From assembly GCF_001426375.1 (NCBI RefSeq), contig NZ_LMEO01000005.1, positions 81,646 through 145,645 of the forward strand: a stretch of DNA of 64,000 nucleotides, read 5' to 3'. Origin of the DNA: Paenibacillus sp. Root444D2. GTDB lineage: Bacteria; Bacillota; Bacilli; Paenibacillales; NBRC-103111. The notes below the pieces were generated by a model. The model saw nothing but the letters and a program-made list of their open reading frames with translations. It ran no database searches and had not been told where the DNA came from. Within the stretch, counting starts at the first letter, position 1. Every line of letters starts with the position of its first letter. The position numbers and the translations under genes were made by a program. Below are positions 34,592 through 43,510 of this stretch, piece after piece.

Positions 34592-37500
34592 TTGAAGAAA
34601 TCTTTTCAAAGTGGCGCAGCATCAATCCCTTTTACCATGGCCTTATTATTGTTCTTGAGCACAATCATGTTTAGTGTACCTATTGCTAGCGCTGACACGG
34701 AAGCTGCTTTGAGCGCAGATGTGCAGGCGTTAGCCGGCGTGCAGGCTGCCGTCGGTGTGGAAGGCTTTGAGCAAACGGCTAATCTCTTCTCTTCCTCGGC
34801 GAGGGCGACGGCAAGCATCGGTCTTATCAGCCGACCGGAAACGATTTATTACGGCTATCATGCTGTAAAATTGTCCTACGATTTTACAGGCACGACCGGA
34901 ACGTCGGCGGCTTACGTCAACTTCAAGGATGCGGACGGCACAACAGGCAGAACGCTGCAGGGACTTCCGAAGAGACTCGGCCTCTGGGTGTACGGCGACG
35001 GCAATAACCATTGGCTGCGCGTTCAAGTCAAAGATTCGGCGGGAACTGTCTCCGCGCTTGACTTCACCACCAGCAATGGACTGAACTGGACCGGCTGGAA
35101 GTACATCACAGTATCCGTTCCGAGCTCGCTGAGAGCTCCGATTAAGCTGAATCAAATCTATGTCGCGGAGACAAAAGATAACAACAAAAACAAAGGTGCG
35201 CTTTATTTGGACCAGTTGACGGCGTTTTACACAGATTCGACCGTTTATGGGCTCGATTTGGTGGATCTACCTTTTCTTCAGGTTGGGGAATCGAAGAAGG
35301 CGCAAGTATTCGCGACTTACCAGAACGCAGTGGAGCCTGTCCCTGTTACAAGCGGGCTTTCCTTCCGCAGTAGCAACGAGCAGGTCGCAATAGTCGACAC
35401 AAACGGCACAGTCCGGGCACTGCAGCCAGGCACAGCCACGATCTATGCCTCCTATGGGACGGCTCCTGAAGCATCTTATGTGCTGACCGTCTCAACGAGC
35501 GCAGCCGTGCCTTCTAGATTAGAGCAATCTTCCTTGGAGAAGCTGGAATCGGGCTCTACGAACAAAATACGCCTGTACGCAGTGTACACGGACATGACCG
35601 AACCCGTTAGCGTACTGAGCGGAGCAACGTTTGAAAGCAGTGCTCCTGATGTTGCAACCGTCGATGCAGATGGCGTGGTGAAAGCCGTAAAACCTGGAAC
35701 GACAACGATCACAATGTCCTATAAAGGCGTCTCAACGGCTTATACGCTGAATGTAAACGCCCCTGTACCGGTATTGCAGAGCATCAAGCTTACCGAGCTC
35801 CATACGATGACGGTTAGCGATACCTTACAAGCGAAGGTGCTTGGCACCTACACATGGCTTCCGGGGCAAGTCGAACTGATTAGCGGCGTTACGTATACGA
35901 GCAGCAACCCGGCGGTCGCTGCGGTGAGTGCAAGCGGTGTTGTCACGGCGCTGAATTTCGGCACCTCCCGGATTACCGCAACGTATGGCGGGAAAACAAG
36001 CGATTTCTACTTGGTGGTGAACAAAGTGGCCGCCTTTCCAAAGTCCGAGCTCAGAGCGGCATGGATCGCTACAGTCGATAATATAGACTGGCCGGACAAA
36101 GGTGTAACGGACCCGGAGCAGCAAAAGCGCGATTTCACAAAGCTGCTGGAGCCCCTGCAAACTACGGGTATCAACGCAGTCATCGTGCAGGTAAAGCCGA
36201 CTGCGGATTCCTTTTACCCTTCCCAATTCGGTCCTTGGTCGGAATGGCTGACGGGCGTGCAAGGAAAAGATCCCGGCTATAACCCGCTTGCGTTCATGCT
36301 GGATGAAGTGCACAAGCGAAATATGGAGTTCCACGCTTGGTTCAATCCGTACCGGATCAGCCTGCAGGACCGTTTAGACAATCTGGTGCCGGATCACCCT
36401 GCGCGCCAGCATCCGGACTGGGTCGTTTCGTATGGCGGGAAGTTATATTTCAACCCGGGAATTCCGGAAGCGAAGCAGTTCATCATGGACGGCATTATGG
36501 AAGTCGTGAAAAATTACGATATCGACGCGGTTCATTTTGACGATTATTTCTATCCGTACCCGATCAGCGGTGTCGACTTCCCCGACCAGGATGCTTTCCA
36601 GAAATACGGCGCGGGCTTTGCAAGCAAGGCGGACTGGAGACGTAACAACGTCAATTCGTTCGTACAGGAGATAGGCGCCAGAATCAAGCAGGAGAAAAGC
36701 TATGTCAAATTCGGTATCAGTCCGTTCGGCATCTGGAAAAATAAAGGCGAAGATCCAGCAGGTTCCGATACGAATGGTCTCAGCAGCTACGACGCCATCT
36801 ATGCGGACTCCAAAAAATGGGTTGATCAGCAGTGGATCGATTACATCACACCGCAAATCTATTGGTACATGGGCTATTCGCCGGCCGCGTACGACAAGCT
36901 GATCGAATGGTGGAACGGCGCGGTTGCCGGTAAAAACGTTCACCTTTACAGCGGCCAGGCCACCTACCGCATCGGCTCAAATGATCCGGGTTGGCTGAAC
37001 CCGAACGAAATGCCGGACCAAGTAAGCTATAATCGCAATTTCGGCAACGTCAAAGGAAGCATCTTCTTCAGTGCCAAATGGCTGCCGGCGAATCCGCTGG
37101 GCTTTACGGACCGGTTAAAAACCGATCTCTACCGCTACCCGGCACTTGTCCCTGCGATGCCTTGGCTCGACCATCAAGCGCCAAGCTCCCCTGTTCTCGC
37201 TTCCGCCATCAGCAAACCATCCGGCGTTGAGCTGACTTGGGCGAATGGTACAGCAGACGCGGCCTACTATGTCGTTTACCGTTTCGAGGGCGATACGGCA
37301 GGAAGCTTGCAGGATGCGTCGAAGATCGTCGCTACCGTCCGCAAGCAGGAGGGCTCGAAGGGATCATTCGTCGACCGGACTGCCGTTGACGGTGCGCGGT
37401 ATACTTATGTCATTACCGCTGTGGACCGAATCCACAACGAAAGTGCGGCGAGCAACGCGATTGCGATAACGAACGTACTTGATGTGACAGCACCTGTGAC

Positions 37501-38182
37501 GACGGCAACCGTTGAAGGAACGATGCGTAACGGCTGGTACGTTTCGGAGGCGACGGTGAAACTTACGGCGACGGACGACCTGACCAGCGTCAGTTCAACG
37601 CAATACAGTAACGACAACGGCGCAAGCTGGCAGCCGTACGGTGGGCCTGTTACCGTTGAGGCCGACGGCGTGACCACCCTTCTTTACCGGTCCGAGGATG
37701 CCGCCGGCAACGTGGAAATAGCGAAAAACATGGAAATTCGCATCGACCGTTCAGCCCCAGTGATTCAAATAGGCGGCGGGTCCACTTTCTCCGTAGACCA
37801 AACCGTTCAAATAAAATGTACCGCTTCCGATACGGTTTCGGGCCTCGTCTATAATCCGTGCACCGCACTCCTTGTCGATGCTCCAGCCTATGAGCTCGGT
37901 CTTGGCTCGCACGTCGTAACCATCGACGTTCAGGATGCCGCCGGCAACGCAGCATCTGCAACGTTTACATACACGGTGCAGACGACCGTTAGTTCCCTTG
38001 CGAACGTAACTCGCGCATTTGTGACAGGACCGGGAGCAGATGGTGTTACGAACTCGCTTGTGAAAAAGCTCGAGCACGGTAATTACGATGCTTTTATCAA
38101 TGAAGTGCAGGCACAAACCGGCAAAAGCCTGACGAACCACCAGGCTGACGTCTTGATCCGTTTGGCAGCGTCTCTGCAATAA
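34592..38182 (+). CDS. Secreted multidomain GHL10 (family 10-like) glycosyl hydrolase with Big2 repeats and FIMAH domain
   Basis: 1196 residues; TTG start after GAGAAGGAAG. Order: signal peptide 1-34; carbohydrate-binding-like beta domain about 50-215; three Big2 Ig-like repeats about 217-475 (each ending like ...VTALNFGTSRITATYG); GHL10 TIM barrel about 486-800 (ELRAAWIATVDNIDWP; conserved acidic VHFDDYF near 648); FN3-like 865-960; two Ig/OmpL47-like domains 965-1130; C-terminal FIMAH about 1134-1196. GHL10 relatives are inferred to act on complex glycans or cell-wall material. GC-rich compared with neighbours and flanked by terminator; probably surface-located or secreted. Confidence 0.93.
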   Translation: MKKSFQSGAASIPFTMALLLFLSTIMFSVPIASADTEAALSADVQALAGVQAAVGVEGFEQTANLFSSSARATASIGLISRPETIYYGYHAVKLSYDFTGTTGTSAAYVNFKDADGTTGRTLQGLPKRLGLWVYGDGNNHWLRVQVKDSAGTVSALDFTTSNGLNWTGWKYITVSVPSSLRAPIKLNQIYVAETKDNNKNKGALYLDQLTAFYTDSTVYGLDLVDLPFLQVGESKKAQVFATYQNAVEPVPVTSGLSFRSSNEQVAIVDTNGTVRALQPGTATIYASYGTAPEASYVLTVSTSAAVPSRLEQSSLEKLESGSTNKIRLYAVYTDMTEPVSVLSGATFESSAPDVATVDADGVVKAVKPGTTTITMSYKGVSTAYTLNVNAPVPVLQSIKLTELHTMTVSDTLQAKVLGTYTWLPGQVELISGVTYTSSNPAVAAVSASGVVTALNFGTSRITATYGGKTSDFYLVVNKVAAFPKSELRAAWIATVDNIDWPDKGVTDPEQQKRDFTKLLEPLQTTGINAVIVQVKPTADSFYPSQFGPWSEWLTGVQGKDPGYNPLAFMLDEVHKRNMEFHAWFNPYRISLQDRLDNLVPDHPARQHPDWVVSYGGKLYFNPGIPEAKQFIMDGIMEVVKNYDIDAVHFDDYFYPYPISGVDFPDQDAFQKYGAGFASKADWRRNNVNSFVQEIGARIKQEKSYVKFGISPFGIWKNKGEDPAGSDTNGLSSYDAIYADSKKWVDQQWIDYITPQIYWYMGYSPAAYDKLIEWWNGAVAGKNVHLYSGQATYRIGSNDPGWLNPNEMPDQVSYNRNFGNVKGSIFFSAKWLPANPLGFTDRLKTDLYRYPALVPAMPWLDHQAPSSPVLASAISKPSGVELTWANGTADAAYYVVYRFEGDTAGSLQDASKIVATVRKQEGSKGSFVDRTAVDGARYTYVITAVDRIHNESAASNAIAITNVLDVTAPVTTATVEGTMRNGWYVSEATVKLTATDDLTSVSSTQYSNDNGASWQPYGGPVTVEADGVTTLLYRSEDAAGNVEIAKNMEIRIDRSAPVIQIGGGSTFSVDQTVQIKCTASDTVSGLVYNPCTALLVDAPAYELGLGSHVVTIDVQDAAGNAASATFTYTVQTTVSSLANVTRAFVTGPGADGVTNSLVKKLEHGNYDAFINEVQAQTGKSLTNHQADVLIRLAASLQ

Positions 38183-38198
38183 ATCGTAATATAGTTAA

Positions 38199-38232
38199 AA
38201 ATTCCCTTGTTCCGGTCGGAACAAGGGAATTT
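38199..38232 (+). terminator. Strong hairpin terminator after the GHL10 gene
   Basis: Perfect 15-bp arms AAATTCCCTTGTTCC / GGAACAAGGGAATTT with a 4-nt loop. The T-run after it is short (TTAATATT), so termination may rely mainly on the stem. Confidence 0.8.
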
Positions 38233-38307
38233 AATATTCGACATTGTATGTTAATGTTAAGATAGTCTCATCCTAAAAAAACTGCCAAACTTGGGAATGG
38301 TGAAAAT

Positions 38308-38817
38308 ATGACAAGAAACGAATTGAGCAAAATAATTAAACGGCGTGAAGAAGGGCGAGCCAAGCAAGATCAAGAGATCTTAAGTGAGGTTCGCGAGCAG
38401 TTATTAGCATTGCTTTCCGATTACCCGGATGATGCGGAAATCAACTACCAAACCGGGATAGTGCATGACAATTCCGGCCTTGGACTTGAGGCTATTCCAT
38501 ACTATGAGCGGTCTCTTAAGTTAGGCCTATCTGGTCCTGACCTAGAAAGATGCCTAATGGGTCTGGGGAGTACATACCGATACTGGGGGTACTACAAAGA
38601 AGCAGTTGAGACGTTGCGCAGAGGCGTTAGGGAATTTCCAGAAAATCGGGCAATTCAAGTATTTCTCGCCATGGCTCTCTACAATAGCCAAAACTACAAA
38701 GAAAGTGTTGAACTGCTGATCACCAATTTAATGGAAACTACCTCAGACGAAAAACTTCATTATTTTAAACGAGGGATAATGGCTTACAACGAAGACCTTG
38801 ATGAAACTGCCGGATAA
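38308..38817 (+). CDS. Tetratricopeptide repeat protein
   Basis: 169 residues, all-helical, with TPR units at about 36-70 (AEINYQTGIVHDNSGLGLEA then IPYYERSL), 75-105 (GLGSTYRYWGYYKEAVETLR) and 108-140. This type is common in Bacillota and is thought to mediate protein-protein contacts. It has no signal peptide, so it is cytoplasmic. Own terminator follows. Confidence 0.88.
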   Translation: MTRNELSKIIKRREEGRAKQDQEILSEVREQLLALLSDYPDDAEINYQTGIVHDNSGLGLEAIPYYERSLKLGLSGPDLERCLMGLGSTYRYWGYYKEAVETLRRGVREFPENRAIQVFLAMALYNSQNYKESVELLITNLMETTSDEKLHYFKRGIMAYNEDLDETAG

Positions 38818-38867
38818 GCATAACATTATTGTTTAGAGTGATTACCACTGAATAATGCCATACAAAT

Positions 38868-38893
38868 AAGCAGCTTCTTCTCAGAGGCTGCTT
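38868..38893 (+). terminator. Intrinsic terminator of the TPR gene
   Basis: AAGCAGCTTCT / AGAGGCTGCTT (one G-U pair) with TTTAATTT after it. Confidence 0.7.
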
Positions 38894-38932
38894 TTAATTT
38901 GGAACCGGAGAAATCCCTTTTATTGGTCGCTC

Positions 38933-40051
38933 TCATGCACCGTTCAGGTAATCGGTGAGAACTTCATCGATTATACGCCTTGCGACGCCAGCGAACACTG
39001 GGTTGGTGTCCTTGTAGTAAGGGAGGGCAATCAATCCCATTGACAGGGCATAACCGCGACCACGAGCCCAGGTTGCGTCATCAGGCCGCAGCTCTCTACG
39101 GAATATTACCCGTGTTTCTGCGTTGAGGATGCTCCATGCAAACAGCATGTCCCATGCGGGATCACCCAAACCCATACATCCAAAGTCGATAACGGTACTT
39201 ATCCGCCCTTGTTCGATCAACAAGTTTCCTGCATGGATGTCTCCGTGAATCCAGACTGCCGGCCCATCCCACTCTGGCGCTTTCAAGGCTGCTTCCCACG
39301 CTAAGGTTGCCGTATCTTGATCGATCATGTCTTGCAGTTCTGCGATTGCTTTGCGGACGACGTTATCTCTCTTTTCCAGCGACATGCCTCGGGAAGATGC
39401 TGGGGGCGTAACATCGGCGAGATCGATCCGCTGCATGGCTGCTACGAATTGAGCCATCACGGTCGCCGCTTGGCCTAGATCGTCGATGCGACCGATGATC
39501 GCGTCCTCGCCATTGAACCACCGATACACAGCCCATTGCCAAGGATAGCCCTCGGCGGGCACTCCTATCGCGAGTGGGGAAGGAATGGCAAGGGGTAGAT
39601 GTGGGGCAAGTTTTGGCAACCACAACTGTTCCCTCTCAGCCTGTCCAGTGGCCCCCTCAATGCGAGGCATTCGTACGGCCATATCCTCCCCGAGCCGGAA
39701 AATCGCGTTATCCGTCCCGCTTGAATTAACCCGTTTGAGCGGTAGCTCTGCCCATTGCGGAAATTGCGCAGCGAGTAACCGCTTAACGAGTGATGCGTCA
39801 ATCTCCAACTCGTTGTCATGCATCCTGTTAGTGTTTATCTGTGAAGTGGATAAGTCTGAATCCGTTTCAGCAGTTAATTCGTCCAATGTGATGCCTATTA
39901 CCCGTGCGATTTGAACCATTTGCTCCGGCAACAAGTCATGTTCTCCGTTAAGAATTTTCCCCATCAATGAATGGCTCGCTCCAATCTCGTTAGCAAGCCA
40001 TTGAATCGACTTTTTATTTTGCTCTAACCACGTCTTCACTTGATTCATCAT
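38933..40051 (-). CDS. Fusion of an XRE-type HTH domain with an aminoglycoside phosphotransferase-family kinase
   Basis: 372 residues from the ATG at 40051 (GGGAGG about 10 nt upstream). Residues 1-65: helix-turn-helix (WLEQNKKSIQWLANEIGASH, LMGKILNGEHDLLPEQM). Residues about 80-372: complete APH fold with the phosphate-transfer motif HGDIHAGNLL (HxDxxxxN) and metal-binding VIDFGCMGLGDPAWD. Relatives of the kinase part are normally stand-alone proteins of about 300 residues. The kinase part is GC-rich. The fusion suggests autoregulation or a kinase that binds DNA. The phosphorylated substrate could be an aminoglycoside, macrolide or a metabolite. Confidence 0.88.
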   Translation of the reverse strand: MMNQVKTWLEQNKKSIQWLANEIGASHSLMGKILNGEHDLLPEQMVQIARVIGITLDELTAETDSDLSTSQINTNRMHDNELEIDASLVKRLLAAQFPQWAELPLKRVNSSGTDNAIFRLGEDMAVRMPRIEGATGQAEREQLWLPKLAPHLPLAIPSPLAIGVPAEGYPWQWAVYRWFNGEDAIIGRIDDLGQAATVMAQFVAAMQRIDLADVTPPASSRGMSLEKRDNVVRKAIAELQDMIDQDTATLAWEAALKAPEWDGPAVWIHGDIHAGNLLIEQGRISTVIDFGCMGLGDPAWDMLFAWSILNAETRVIFRRELRPDDATWARGRGYALSMGLIALPYYKDTNPVFAGVARRIIDEVLTDYLNGA

Positions 40052-40223
40052 TAGAATAGTACCTCCCATAATTATGTTTATCATCATTATATGTACAATC
40101 CCTTTAGTGTTTTCATATCATTCACTCATTCTCATATAAGATTAGTTAATTGTATGGGTGTGTTTTACTTTCGACAAGGTAAGTTTCGTGAATACATATT
40201 GTGTTTGTTCCTACAGAATTCAA

Positions 40224-40248
40224 AAAAGACGCTTTTTCAGCGCCTTTT
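40224..40248 (-). terminator. Terminator downstream of the sugar-isomerase pseudogene
   Basis: On the minus strand AAAAGGCGCT / AGCGTCTTTT (one mismatch) followed by TTGAATTC-type T-rich sequence. It lies just below the pseudogene stop and before the APH-fusion gene. Confidence 0.6.
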
Positions 40249-40284
40249 AAAGTATCATTGTAGTCGAGTACTACCTTGCCGTTC

Positions 40285-40567
40285 CTAATTTGTGGCATCG
40301 ATGATGAGGTCAAAATGTTGCAAATTCCTATAGCTTATCGCTAAGCTCTCGAACGGATCTCGGCGGCTTTGATCCTGCTCCACGACAAGTCACTGAGTAC
40401 CAATTGCCTCCGCCACCTTCGAAATCTTCGTGAAATTCAGAATACCTACGCCGTTCTCCGCAAAAAATTGCTCCTCGCCCGCTTGACGGGGATTGAGCCC
40501 CTGACCTCATCGCTTCCGGCGATGCGCTCTCCCGGCTGAACGGATTCCCCTCGAAATTCTTAATCAT
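40285..40567 (-). pseudogene. C-terminal remnant of a sugar phosphate isomerase/epimerase
   Basis: On the minus strand the frame GEEQFFAENGVGILNFTKIS, KVAEAIGTQ, stop, LVVEQDQSRRDPFESLAISY, RNL matches the end of xylose-isomerase-like TIM-barrel proteins, which typically read ...xWLVVEQDxxxRDPxESL. The TGA in the middle is one base from the TGG expected for Trp. Upstream of about 40470 the frame is shifted (IKNFEGNPFS is in another frame), and the N-terminal part of the gene is absent. A nonfunctional relic. Confidence 0.75.
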
Positions 40568-40618
40568 TTAGAAAAGTTTTCTCGACCAGCACGTCTCTCA
40601 ATGAGACAGCGGTCAGGT

Positions 40619-41608
40619 TTATATTTGCAAAACCAGTTTTCCAACCGTGTTCTTTTCTTCCAATAGAGCAAGTGCTTCTGCGGCATTTTCCAAAGGATAC
40701 ACGCCTTGAATCTCCGCATGTATTTCTTTTCTTGCCAGCATTCCTAACGCTTCTCGGGCTGCTTTCCCTGTCTCCACAGGATTACTGTCGCTGTATCCGC
40801 CTAATGTAAAACCAGCAAACTGTTTGTTGGAAAACCAAATTTGATTGTAAGAATGCATAACATCCTCTTCTCCGCTTGCGTTTCCAACTACAACCAGCTG
40901 CCCTAACGGACGAAGCACCTCTAAGCTTTGTTTGCGCATATTCCCTCCGACAGGATCAAAGACGGCATGAACACCTTTTCGTCCGGTTGCTCGTAGGGTT
41001 TGTTCCACAAAATCGGAACGGACGAATAATTCGTCGTACCCGAGGGATTCGGCCAACTTTACTTTCTCAACACTTCCGACGGTTCCGAGTACCTTGCCTG
41101 CTCCCAGACGATTCGCCATTTGCCCCAGAAAACTGCCCAGCCCGCCAACCGCTGCATGAACGAGTATGTTGTCACCCGTTTTCATTCGATAAACATCTTT
41201 TATAGCCAAATAAGCGGTTGTCAGATTTACAATGGAAGCTGCAGCTGTCGCTAAGTCGAGGTCAGCTCCTAATTGATCTAACGGAACCGTCAGATCTGGC
41301 CGTACATTCGCCATTGATGCAAAGCCGTTAAGATCATGCAGTGTCATCGAGGCAACGGGTTGACCAATGTAGAAGCCCTCTACTCCTTCTCCAATGGCGC
41401 GTACATATCCCGACACTTCCAAACCTGGAGTAAGCGGCATCGGAAAAGCGGTAATGAATTCGCCACGACTAAGCAAAACTTCGAAATAACCTACTCCAGC
41501 ATAAGCAACGTCAATGGTCAGCATACCGGGGGCCGGTTGCAGATCCGGCTTCTCTCGCAACTGCAAATTTGCAGGTCCTTCTGGTCGGTCAATTATGATA
41601 GCTTTCAA
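40619..41608 (-). CDS. Zinc-free quinone oxidoreductase-like MDR dehydrogenase
   Basis: 329-residue NAD(P)H-dependent medium-chain dehydrogenase/reductase. GroES-like catalytic part 1-120 (TPGLEVSGYVRAIGEGVEGF), Rossmann part with HAAVGGLGSFLGQMA near 151-165 and a central GVHAVFDPVGG. There are no zinc ligands, which places it with zeta-crystallin-like quinone or enoyl reductases. ATG at 41608 with AAGGAGG 8 nt upstream. Adjacent to two regulators, one of which may control it. Confidence 0.9.
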   Translation of the reverse strand: MKAIIIDRPEGPANLQLREKPDLQPAPGMLTIDVAYAGVGYFEVLLSRGEFITAFPMPLTPGLEVSGYVRAIGEGVEGFYIGQPVASMTLHDLNGFASMANVRPDLTVPLDQLGADLDLATAAASIVNLTTAYLAIKDVYRMKTGDNILVHAAVGGLGSFLGQMANRLGAGKVLGTVGSVEKVKLAESLGYDELFVRSDFVEQTLRATGRKGVHAVFDPVGGNMRKQSLEVLRPLGQLVVVGNASGEEDVMHSYNQIWFSNKQFAGFTLGGYSDSNPVETGKAAREALGMLARKEIHAEIQGVYPLENAAEALALLEEKNTVGKLVLQI

Positions 41609-41703
41609 TTTGTGAAACCTCCTTGATTGAGAATAAGTCTATTATATTCGACGACCAAGGAGGCAACCTGTTTGCAGTTATACAGGTATCCAGACTAACA
41701 GGC

Positions 41704-42537
41704 TTATTTGCGAATATGTACTAATTTTTGCTCAGTGTCGGTACCTGCAATGGGTGTAAATACACAGCAGTGTAGGTTTTCATTGCCGTTAATATTAGAA
41801 AAGGTGTTTAATTGAAAGTTTAATCTCCCTGCGACGTGATGATCAAACGTGTAAAGTATAGCTTTCTTAATATGCACATCATGCAAACGCCATAACGTTA
41901 GAAACTCCTCGCTTTCCTCGCACATCCGCCGCACGAAATCTTCATACCAAAGATCGCCGGCCTTTTGGTCAAAATACATACGAAATACCCCTATCGTATA
42001 ATCAGCAAATTCCTTCCAGTTTGCCAACTGCTTTCGCAGGTTTGGATCGGTAAATACCAACCGTGACATCACGCGATTCTCTGCGGGAATCGCATGGAAA
42101 TCCGCAATGATTTCAGAAGCCATCTGATTGAAGGCCAACACCTCAGTTCGATTATTTGCGATGATTGCAGGATAGCTCAGTTGGTCGATAATGTTCTGAA
42201 GCCCTGGATCTACTTCCTTAGCGTTCGGGTAAGGTTCCCCCTCACCGCTATAATTTGCCAAACGAAGCAAATGAAGATGTTCTTCTGAAGATAATTGTAA
42301 AGCTTTGCCTACGCTCTCGATCACTTCTCTTGAGGCGGTGACGGCCCTGCCTTGTTCCAGCCAGGTATACCAGGTGATGCTTACACCCGCAAGATGAGCA
42401 ACCTCTTCTCTGCGTAATCCCGGCGTTCTTCTTGTTCCAAAGCGACCGATAGTGTTGACATGATCCGGCTTGATCCGTTCCCGGCGGGATTTTAAAAAGT
42501 CTCCGAGTATATTGATTTTCGGGTTTTCTGAAGACAT
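41704..42537 (-). CDS. Helix-turn-helix transcriptional regulator with MmyB-like ligand domain
   Basis: 277 residues: HTH about 8-75 with the family signature RTPGLRREEVAHLAGVSITW and YTWLEQGR, then a PAS-like MmyB ligand-binding domain (NMAS in Streptomyces: here NNRTEVLAFNQMASEIIADF). Such regulators often control neighbouring short- or medium-chain dehydrogenases. It lies behind the quinone oxidoreductase gene on the same strand, so it may act on it. Confidence 0.92.
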   Translation of the reverse strand: MSSENPKINILGDFLKSRRERIKPDHVNTIGRFGTRRTPGLRREEVAHLAGVSITWYTWLEQGRAVTASREVIESVGKALQLSSEEHLHLLRLANYSGEGEPYPNAKEVDPGLQNIIDQLSYPAIIANNRTEVLAFNQMASEIIADFHAIPAENRVMSRLVFTDPNLRKQLANWKEFADYTIGVFRMYFDQKAGDLWYEDFVRRMCEESEEFLTLWRLHDVHIKKAILYTFDHHVAGRLNFQLNTFSNINGNENLHCCVFTPIAGTDTEQKLVHIRK

Positions 42538-42693
42538 TCCACAACCTCTTTCTTCGCAATCAATTCAAGTTATTTCTATTATACAGATATAAATAAAAAA
42601 CGACATCTCTGCCGTTTGATTGTTGATATGTCCTCACTTTCCGTATCAGCGATTTCATACCTGTTCGTTAAACAGGTTTATTCCAAGCCTTCT

Positions 42694-43086
42694 TCACTTG
42701 ATTAATTTCGACAAATCCGCTATTTTTTTATTCTCCAGATACTGCTCCATCTGACGTTCGGCGTCGATCACAACCTGCTGGATCAGACATTCACTTCCGT
42801 GATTCAGGCTGCATTCGAACAAGGAAGCGGTCCCTTCGATCGCATGGATGATATCGAGAAAGGAGATATCTTCCTGTTTCCGTCTGAGGCGATATCCACC
42901 GTTTGCGCCGGGCGTGGACTGAATCAATCCTGCCTTGACAAGCTTGGTCATCATCTTGGACAGATAGGTCTGCGAAACGCCCAATTTTTCAGCAAGCAAT
43001 TGCACGCCAACAGGCTTATCAGGAGCTGCCGTTACCAAATAAAGCATTGCATGAAGCGCATAGTCAGTCGCCTGAGAATATTTCAT
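42694..43086 (-). CDS. Rrf2 family transcriptional regulator
   Basis: 130 residues with Rrf2 winged helix (MKYSQATDYALHAMLYLVTA, VGVQLLAEKLGVSQTYLSKM). Only two cysteines are present in the region where iron-sulfur Rrf2 proteins have three (ECSLNHGSEC, around 90-100), so an Fe-S cofactor is doubtful and another signal may be sensed. The upstream interval of some 420 bp holds a doubtful small gene and the divergent SDR gene. Confidence 0.92.
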   Translation of the reverse strand: MKYSQATDYALHAMLYLVTAAPDKPVGVQLLAEKLGVSQTYLSKMMTKLVKAGLIQSTPGANGGYRLRRKQEDISFLDIIHAIEGTASLFECSLNHGSECLIQQVVIDAERQMEQYLENKKIADLSKLIK

Positions 43087-43181
43087 TCAGCACCTCCATT
43101 AACGATTTTACGAATCCATAATAACTCTAATATTTCTAAAAGACAAGCATTAATCCCATACAATTGTTCATCTGCGATAAA

Positions 43182-43454
43182 TCATTCTGCATGGCAAATC
43201 CATCCCGCAAAAAGTCCAGTAGAATAAACACGGGTTATATTCGTAAAGCCTGTGTCTTGAAGTTCGCCATCGTCGCGGTCTCCGTACGCGTTAACGCGTA
43301 CGAATTCTTCTTGAAGTAGCACGTAAGATGATTCCGGTAACAAGCCTTGGTTGCCAAAGTTTTTGATATAAGCATCAGTCTCAGCGTCACGAATCGCAAT
43401 ATGTTTAACTTTTTCTGTAGCTAGTTGATTCCCTATTGACAATGCACATGGCAT
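43182..43454 (-). CDS. Hypothetical 90-residue protein, possibly N-terminally truncated
   Basis: Protein-like sequence with a GTGLFAGWICHAE-type tail (here STGLFAGWICHAE) and mixed acidic composition (AYGDRDDGELQDTGF). No RBS is visible before the ATG, and the start lies in the promoter region of the divergent SDR gene; either the real start is lost or the ORF is fortuitous. I do not recognise the family. Confidence 0.35.
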   Translation of the reverse strand: MPCALSIGNQLATEKVKHIAIRDAETDAYIKNFGNQGLLPESSYVLLQEEFVRVNAYGDRDDGELQDTGFTNITRVYSTGLFAGWICHAE

Positions 43455-43470
43455 AAATTATCATATTAAT

Positions 43471-43490
43471 AAATGAACGATTCATTCATT
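43471..43490. promoter_or_regulatory. Candidate operator, inverted repeat AATGAACGATTCATT
   Basis: AATGA...TCATT half-sites followed by a further CATT, typical of small TetR-like operators, about 20-40 bp before the SDR start. Which regulator binds is unknown; no TetR gene lies adjacent. Confidence 0.4.
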
Positions 43491-43510
43491 AATCGAGAGG
43501 TGGAATATAA

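Noticed and set aside
40440-40560. tRNA-like appearance (CAGCCGGGAGAGCGC, a 5-bp anticodon-like stem and GGGGCTCAATCCCC)
   Set aside because: No acceptor stem can be formed and U33 is missing; the same DNA reads as the sugar-isomerase relic on the minus strand.
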